Source of the DNA: Cerioporus squamosus
Taxonomy: Eukaryota; Basidiomycota; Agaricomycetes; Polyporales; Polyporaceae
DNA: 64,000 nucleotides
Reading direction: 5' to 3'
NCBI GenBank assembly: GCA_022592435.1
Contig: JABYQS010000117.1
Span: forward strand, 55,758-119,757
Made by a program: the position numbers and the translations under genes. Under the pieces are notes generated by a model that had not been told where the DNA came from, searched no databases, and was given only the letters and a program-made list of their open reading frames with translations. Shown here one piece after another: positions 57,458-64,000 of the stretch (its first letter is position 1; every line of letters starts with the position of its first letter).

Positions 57458-59054
57458 TCACAACTTGGATTTTTCTCCAGCGACGCCAGCCTCAACCAAT
57501 GTCTTGTACGCGAGATGGCCCATGTACGGGAAGCCGACCACGTAGGTGTGCGCCCGCTCGGAGCTCGCCTGCCGCCGCGCATATCGAGCGGCAATGCCTT
57601 GCATGATGACTGCACTCTGAAGCGAAGATATGAATGGGAAGACGCATGGCAGATATCAAGAATATCACTCACCCTGAAGAGCATCCAGCTTCGCGCGAAT
57701 ACCATCTCCGGAATGGGATACGGCTGATTAGTTATGCGACAGTATTCGCGTTCCAGCTCTTCGAGGCTGATAGGGGCCTCCGCATCGTTGTTCTTGAACG
57801 CAGCGGACAGGCTTCCATTGGGCGGGAAGCTGTCTGGGGATATGCACCATGGCTGCGTGAAGTTGCCAAGATCCGCCAACTATGGTAGTGAGGCGTCAGC
57901 ACAGCGCTTGAACCTGCGCATACGTGCTACTCACCGGGCTCCCGAGCGTGCAGAGCTCCCAGTCCAGAATACCGATGACGCGGTTCTCGGTGGGGTGGAA
58001 GACGAGGTTGTCAAGCTTGTAGTCGCCGTGCACGATGCGCAAACCGGTCTTGCGCTCGTCCGGCAGGTTCGCCTTGTACCACGCGACCATCTCCGCGAAG
58101 CGAGGAATCTCCCCGGTCGGTTTCCCAGTCTCGACGTCGACAGCTCGGGCCTGTGCCTCAGATACAGCAGTAAGAGACTTGATCTGACGTGGAAAGTAGG
58201 GGCTGTTTGACGCGAAGTTGGACAGGCCAAGCTCCGCGGGCGAGAGTAAGGCAAGGGTGGCCAGCACGCGGACCGCGGACAGCCAGCTGGGACGTATACT
58301 CGTCAGCGAGGTGCGGCGTGAACGTGAGGAATGACAGCTGGGCTCGTGTGCACAGACCGGGGACGTTCTCAGCTACTCACGCGTCGAGCGCGACCGACAT
58401 GATCTGTAGACACGAGGCCAGCTGGAGGGGCGACGGACCATTCTCGCCGCGTCTCGGGCGGGACCTCAGGCATACGCGGGTCGGTGAATATCCGCCCGTC
58501 GAGGAACTCCATGATGTAGAACGGGGTGCCGAGGACGTCCACGTCCTCGCATAGCACGATGGGTTCCGGGATGGGCACCCTCTTCTCCGGGGGCGTGGAC
58601 GGGTTCGTGTTGTGCTTGTGCAACGCGCGAAGCATGGTGTATTCCCGTTCGACTTGGTGTGCGGTTTTGGATAGCAGCTGTCCGGCAGGCTTCTTGCGCA
58701 ACACAAAGCGGGTGGAACTGGACACGAGGCTTGTAAGAGGGGGCCGGGATGAGCAGGCTGGCACTCACGTTGCATCCGTTAGGAAATACGTGGGGTTAGA
58801 CTGCTCGCGTCCCGCTCAGCAACCACGCCTTCCACAGGGTCCGCCCAAGAGCACACTGACCTGTCCGAACTAGAGAGCATGTTCAGCGATGAGCGCGGGG
58901 TGCGAGGACACGAACGCACCTTAAACTGCTTGATGTTCACCGGCGCGGCCACCGCAGGGACGTGCGCCTTGAGGTAGGCGTTGAGCTTGTCCGCGTCGAT
59001 GTTCGCGCGCACCTCGCCGTACTCGCCACCAATCTTCTGTGTGTCTGAGGACAT
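57458..59054 (-). CDS. APH-family phosphotransferase, ACAD10/11-like
   Basis: Model (390 aa): exons 59054-58920, 58869-58861 (9 nt, FGQ), 58800-58769, 58717-58439, 58286-57935, 57879-57673 and 57616-57458. [32 protein letters not shown] (nucleotide-binding Lys), [39 protein letters not shown] (Brenner-type catalytic loop), [20 protein letters not shown] and [16 protein letters not shown] define the aminoglycoside-phosphotransferase fold. It is closest to the kinase part of ACAD10/ACAD11, which acts on 4-hydroxy acyl chains; here no acyl-CoA dehydrogenase domain follows. A 9-nt exon is needed to complete the conserved FGQSNPT segment. Confidence 0.88.
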
Positions 59055-60659
59055 GGCTAGGACGAGAGGAGTGGTGGTGACTGGCGATGCTTCACCCTGT
59101 TCTTCATGAAGTTCAGGCTATTGTCGATGCCGTTGCCGGTCAACCCATGTGAAGGCGCCACCGCGGTCATTTGACTTTGGTTCTATACCACCACCATCGT
59201 TTCCGCGGCCTTCCTGGGTTCTAGCTCTTCTTTCTACTTGTTCTGAGTCGTCCATCATTTAGATCTTCGTCGCGCGTAATTCAATGTCACTCGTCTTATC
59301 GGCTGCGAGGATATGCAAGAGTCCTGGACATCTCGGGTGACACCTCACGGAAGGCTTGGCTCATGGGTAAGTGAATACTTGGTTCCTGACCGTTTTCGCA
59401 CCCGGACAGTCATCCGGACCATATCAAGGCGCTGTGGAGGGTCGGGTTGGATATGAGGAGAGCGTCAGTACGCGGCAGAGCCCACTGCGGCGAGCAGGAA
59501 GGTCAGATTCAGTTTTAGGAGCCATGTCTGCATCTGTTCCGCAAGCCTATCTATACCGCATCCTCCTAGTCAAATATTTCCCAGCGGGGTCGCATATCAT
59601 GCAATAGTCAATCGATGCCTGGACGGCGGCGGCGGCGAAGGGCTCGCCAGCGCTACTTGAGCAATCTCCACCATTTCGACGGGACGAAGGACGTCGCGAC
59701 TCTATGTACGGATAGTTAAGTGGCTTAGAAGTGCGTGAGGTACTCTTTTCTACTTCAGTTACAACATGTACGACTTATGAATGGTGCCGGTGAGCCTCTA
59801 TACGTCTTTGTACCAGAATTATACTTGCTGACTTTCGGAAACGACATAGGAAGGTCCTTCACTTCTCCAAGCGATCACGTAGCGCTGCATTGTCCGCGCA
59901 AAACATTGTGACGAGCGAGTAAGGATGGATCACAGAATCTCACATCACAACATCGTTCCTTCATGAATGAATACAGACTTTCCACCGTTTGGTAGCTTGG
60001 TAGATCGATTGCGGACTGAAAAGTCAGAGAGAGCCAACCATGATCTGGTTCCCGAAGTACATGCGAGTCGCTGGTGAGTGTCGCCCCCTCGAGCTCCAAG
60101 ATGTCGTATATCCCTCAATCCGTTGTAGTTGCACGTCATGAGTACCTCGACGTTCCTCAATGCACCTCTTCGACCCCTCTGATGGTGCGACGGATGAACT
60201 TGGTCGGATATCCAAGTCAGCAAGCTCCCAAGAAGCTATGGTACGTTTCTGTTGTTGCCTGGAGGGCTGCGGAGCTACTCGTAGACCTAGTCTTGGATCT
60301 GAACGACACTGACGACCTCTTCCTTCCATCCCAGGTCCTACAGCGGCATTGCGATTCTCAACCAGATCACCTCGCATTCCGTACTCACATTCGCTAAGCA
60401 ATATTGCACGTACTTTCCTCTTCGCCAATCTCCTGCTCCGCAGTATCGCCCGCGTCGCTCCGTTGGTATGCTGCCGCCTGCTTGGCGATACATCCACGCG
60501 TATATGCAGCATGCTGTCGATTGAACGCGGGCCTGGTCAGGCCTGGTCCCTCGGCGAGATGCATAGTCCCCGGTAACTCAGCCTACGACCTCATGAAGAA
60601 AGACGCGATTGCCGGCATCGTGCAGGTTGCAAACGAGACTGGAACACACGCGGTGAGTA
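59055..60659. other. Gene-poor stretch up to right arm of inverted repeat 2
   Basis: About 1.6 kb without a supported gene. A short plus-strand stretch near 60575-60650 (YDLMKKDAIAGIVQVANETG) could be a fragment of a gene but has no continuation. Confidence 0.5.
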
Positions 60660-60669
60660 CTTACACGCC

Positions 60670-60804
60670 CACGTGCAATATTAATGCACGCGTCCATCAG
60701 GCGCTTAATGATTGTTTACTTCGTCCCAACTTCGTCCTCACCACCACCACCACCACCACTTGCGGTTGTGTCAGGCTCGTGATTAGATAACTCCGTGCAA
60801 CAAT
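60670..60804 (+). promoter_or_regulatory. Conserved FunK1 upstream block, copy D
   Basis: CACGTG at 60670-60675, then GTGTCAGGCTCGTGATTAGATAAC and CCGTGCAACAAT, shortened by about 7 nt between the last two motifs and carrying a (CAC)n expansion at 60740-60759. Confidence 0.5.
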
Positions 60805-60872
60805 CACGAGTCGTTGCCCATCAAAGGCATTGACCTGCCGCCAGTTTCCTTTCTTCTCCCACCACCTCCATC

Positions 60873-63677
60873 CTGGCTGAACCACCAAACCACCACGTCC
60901 GACCTGCCAGGCGGCCCAGGCCCTGCATCCTCGATACCACCACCTCCCGCCGCTGACTTCCCAGAACCTTCCATCGCTCCTTACACGGACCCGCCTGCTG
61001 TGGTCTCTCAGCCGCAGGCTAATCCGATTCACTCGAACTAGTACTCCCTCTTCGACCCGACCACTTTCGCCTCCACGCGCAACAACTCGTTGGAAAGATC
61101 CAGCTTGAGGAGGCTACTCAAATGAAAGGCAAGACCTTGGTGGTTGACTACGACTTCTTTATGAAGAAGCATATTCCGCCTCCGTCTGGCAAGCCGGAGC
61201 CCGACGTGCTCTCGACCGTGCAGTGGTCTGGTGCCCTCCGGCTTGAGAGACCTGCAGACGCTAAGGCAGCAGTGCGTGGTTTAGTCGTGGCTGACTGGTC
61301 TTATTGATATTTAAATGGCGCTGAATAGGTGGCCACCTTCAAGAGTTGGCTTAAGGGGGTTGATAAAGAGGACAACAAAGCGTCGCCGTGGATTGGAGTG
61401 GGCTACACGGTGGCCGTGACCGCCAACAGGACGGACCCGGCCGACAAGACCAAGCAACGCGCTGACCTCGCTCTGTATCCCGCGTGCGCTGCTCCGGCAG
61501 CCACGGAACCACCTAAATGGTCCGCGGTTGAGGTGTTCATCGAGTGCAAACCCGAGTCTGTCCAGGACGATCCATTCGACGACGACGCCGAGGATTTCCA
61601 ACCTTCGTCAGAGAGGCGTAAAAAGCAACCTCGGCCAGATTTTGTCGTACGCCTCCCTCGTCGTTAACTCCCAGCATCGCCAACATCAGTACGGCGTCAT
61701 TCTCTTCGGGGATATGGCGCGTATTCTTCGCTGGGATTACTCAGGCATCATCGCTACGAAGAAGCTCAACTACCGTGAAGAACCGAGCATGCTGGGTCGC
61801 TTCTTCTGGCGCCTCTGCCACCTGTCGGCAGCTCAACGTGGTCACGATCCGACGGTGGAACAAGTGGACAGCCGCAGCACCGAGTACGCCTTGATGTGCC
61901 GTCGCGCGGAGGAACCCATGTACGCCAAAGGCACTGCCATTGAGCTCGGCCAGCACGCGCGTCTCCTCTTCTCGGAGTCGCTCAAGGCAGGGCAGACGTA
62001 CAAGATCCGAACGCGCGATTGACGAGGGTGAACGCTGCTTCCTCGTCGGCACTCCCCACTTCTCCTCTTCTGAGCTGGCTGGTCGTGGTACCCGCGCTAC
62101 GTGGCGATCGACTGTTCGAAGCCGAACGGCCCGTTTGTCTACCTGAAGGACGCATGGAGGGTCGATCACGACGGCATGGAGCGCGAGGGTGACGTCCTGC
62201 GGTACTTAAACGAGGAGAGATCGACAAAGTTCCTACCCTCGTTTGTCACAGCGACGTCGAGGACCAGGTCACAGACTGGCAAGAGGTCTGGAAGTTGCAT
62301 CATCCAGGCAGAGATGATTGTCCATTGAAGAAGCACTGTCAATACCGGCTCGTCGTCCAGGAGGTGGGACTGTCCATGAGCAGGTTCAAGAAACGCCAGG
62401 GAGTTATTATATCTCCTCGTCACTTGCTCGAAGGTGAGTACTGTCGTGTTTGCTTCGAGCCGGACACTCACAAAAAATACCCATGTTCACAGCTCACCGC
62501 GATGCCTACAAGAAAGGTGTCATACACCGCGACATCAGCGCCGGCAACGTGCTCATTCAAATCAAGGGAGAAAGTCGTGGATGGTCGACTCGTCCAGAAA
62601 CGTGTGGGTCTCCTCACCGATTGGGAGCTGTCTGAACGTACTAGCGCACCAAACGCGCCTCGGCAGCGGGGTCGTATCGTAAGGACTCCATTGCCAGCGG
62701 CACCCCATCATGGCTCTGACTCTGGTGACTAGGGCACCTGGCAATTCATGTCCGCCTTCCTCCTCAACAACCCCTTTGCAGCTATCTCCATCCCGGATGA
62801 AGTGGAGGCGTTCTTCCACATCCTCCTCTTCTACGTCATCCGGTTCCTCCCACATAACTGCCCGGATGTCGGACAGTTCGTGCACGACTACTTCGACGGC
62901 TTTCAGCTGGGCGTTGGCCTCGGGGAATACTACTGCGGGCAGCACAAGCAGATGGCCGTGATGTCGAGCAGGATCATGCTCTCAGGTGGCATGAAGCTCG
63001 ACATTTACGTCTGTCTTACATACCTATCGTCAACCGTTCTCTCAAGGAAGGCCGTCATCCTATCGCTTTGGTCTTCGATGCTCTGCTCAAGCTCTTCGAA
63101 GCTCGATATACACTGCTTACCAGCCCCACGCGTCCTGTTATGTGCTCTTCCATCTCAGCGTCATCTGCGCCAGACGACTATATCGGTGCCTGGGTCGCGG
63201 ACCGTTTGAAACCCTTGCTGCAACGACAGCAGAAGAGGAGGTGCTCACAGGCGAGAAGTGGGATGACGTCAGGCTGAGGAAGCAAGCACTCAAGCTCGAG
63301 GACCATGATCGTATCATCGTGTTGTGGGTTCCTTCATTACCGACAGCAGCCTCGATTGGCCGAAGGAGGACAAGATTGCCGACCAGCTGCGCGCGGATTA
63401 TAATCCAAAGAAGGACCGTGTCGGGACACCTGAGCAACACGATGCCCCTCCGACCACTGCCTCTCAGGGCGCGCAAACGCGGTCGATGAGGACCAGGTCG
63501 CTTGCTTTGCCGTCGCGGACGGCTAGTGGGTCTGGCCAGAAGCGCTTTTTGGCACGAGATGTCGAGGAGGACGAGGAGGATGAGGATGAGGCTCGAGCTA
63601 CCAAGCGCTACCGGTCGAATGGCAAGAAGCCCTCAGGACCAGGTGCGAAGGGGAAGGGGAAGGGTCGCCGCTCTTGA
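60873..63677 (+). pseudogene. FunK1-type protein kinase, copy D, degenerate
   Basis: Homologue of copy C along its whole length. The start codon is CTG (60873-60875) where C has ATG, and exon 1 has a TAG at 61039-61041. Frame breaks against C include an added A in the run at 61620-61624, an added T near 62019, a lost G near 62096 and a lost A near 62215, with more in exon 4. Kinase motifs remain readable in pieces (GVIHRDISAGNVLI, LLTDWEL, IPDEVEAFFHILLFYVIRF). The number and types of lesions make true decay more likely than sequence error. Confidence 0.85.
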
Positions 63678-63730
63678 GACTGATCCCCTCGTACGTTGTC
63701 TTAGCAGAGTCACGGTGGGTATGATATATT

Positions 63731-64000
63731 GCGAATAACCTATTTGCGACCGCCGCCGAGCAGTGGTTTCTCTAGAGCGGAGTCCATCATACAGCAGAGC
63801 TGGTCTACCTGATCGCCGCAGTAGTAACCCTAGTTTGTATGCGGACGAGGAGCAGCTCAGCTGCTTTATGTCGTCGCGGTCCTGTTCAAGATCGACGTCG
63901 ACTCGGAGGTCGGCTTCAAATTTTCCTCCTTACCGGCGTCTAAATCCCACTCGGACTTTGCTGCCGACCACCACCATCAGCTCCCTATCAGGATCCTCTT
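63731..64000. other. Window end, no supported gene
   Basis: A few in-frame fragments (for example near 63890-63940) may belong to another gene or relic beyond the window; too short to call. Confidence 0.4.

Larger units (their letters stand above)
60660..63730 (+). repeat. Right arm of inverted repeat 2
   Basis: Inverted counterpart of 42215-45275: promoter block, four-exon FunK1 layout and ~50 nt of 3' flank. Copy D inside has many substitutions and indels relative to C. Confidence 0.8.

Overview
The window is nuclear DNA of a filamentous basidiomycete. Genes are dense, on both strands, and broken by many 50-65 nt GT-AG introns. Four copies of the fungal-type protein kinase family (FunK1), a PCL/PHO80-type cyclin and several Agaricomycete-type hypothetical genes point to Agaricomycetes, most likely Polyporales. 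The species is inferred only from gene content. All models were spliced by hand by following conserved protein families; no alignment or database search was run.

Layout: 1-606, 3' end of a PCL/PHO80-type cyclin. 1.4-15.4 kb, an inverted-repeat island: a broken FunK1 gene (minus) and an intact FunK1 gene (plus), each with a small two-exon gene upstream, lie in two ~4.2 kb arms around a 5.7 kb core holding an HNH-protein-like fragment, a Nab2-type CCCH RNA-binding protein and an omega-like GST. 15.8-21.4 kb, conserved genes: steroid 5-alpha-reductase family enzyme, RER1, glycerate kinase-like, an intron-containing tRNA-Thr, UBL5/Hub1 and a PTRHD1-like protein. 21.4-23.7 kb is gene-poor. 23.7-36.8 kb: eIF4G, mitochondrial Hsp70 with a consensus heat-shock element, an uncharacterised multi-exon gene and a flavocytochrome b2-like dehydrogenase. 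37.3-41.7 kb: an alpha-arrestin and a decayed kinase remnant. 42.2-63.7 kb: a second inverted FunK1 pair (intact minus copy, degenerate plus copy) enclosing amidohydrolase, TRK potassium transporter, dynactin p25, TMEM70-like, LCMT1/PPM1, Tim22 and an APH-family kinase.

Most single-copy genes are housekeeping: nuclear RNA handling, ER retrieval, translation initiation, mitochondrial import and folding, PP2A methylation, dynactin and K+ uptake. The accessory layer is the FunK1 family. Its four full-length copies share a compact upstream block with CACGTG and AGATAA motifs, and the first pair shows an abrupt identity change typical of gene conversion. The sequence also carries single-base deletions in short homopolymers inside otherwise conserved genes (PTRHD1-like, arrestin), so some apparent frameshifts may be assembly errors. 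Several genes contain very small exons (6, 9, 10, 12 nt), which automatic gene callers would probably miss.
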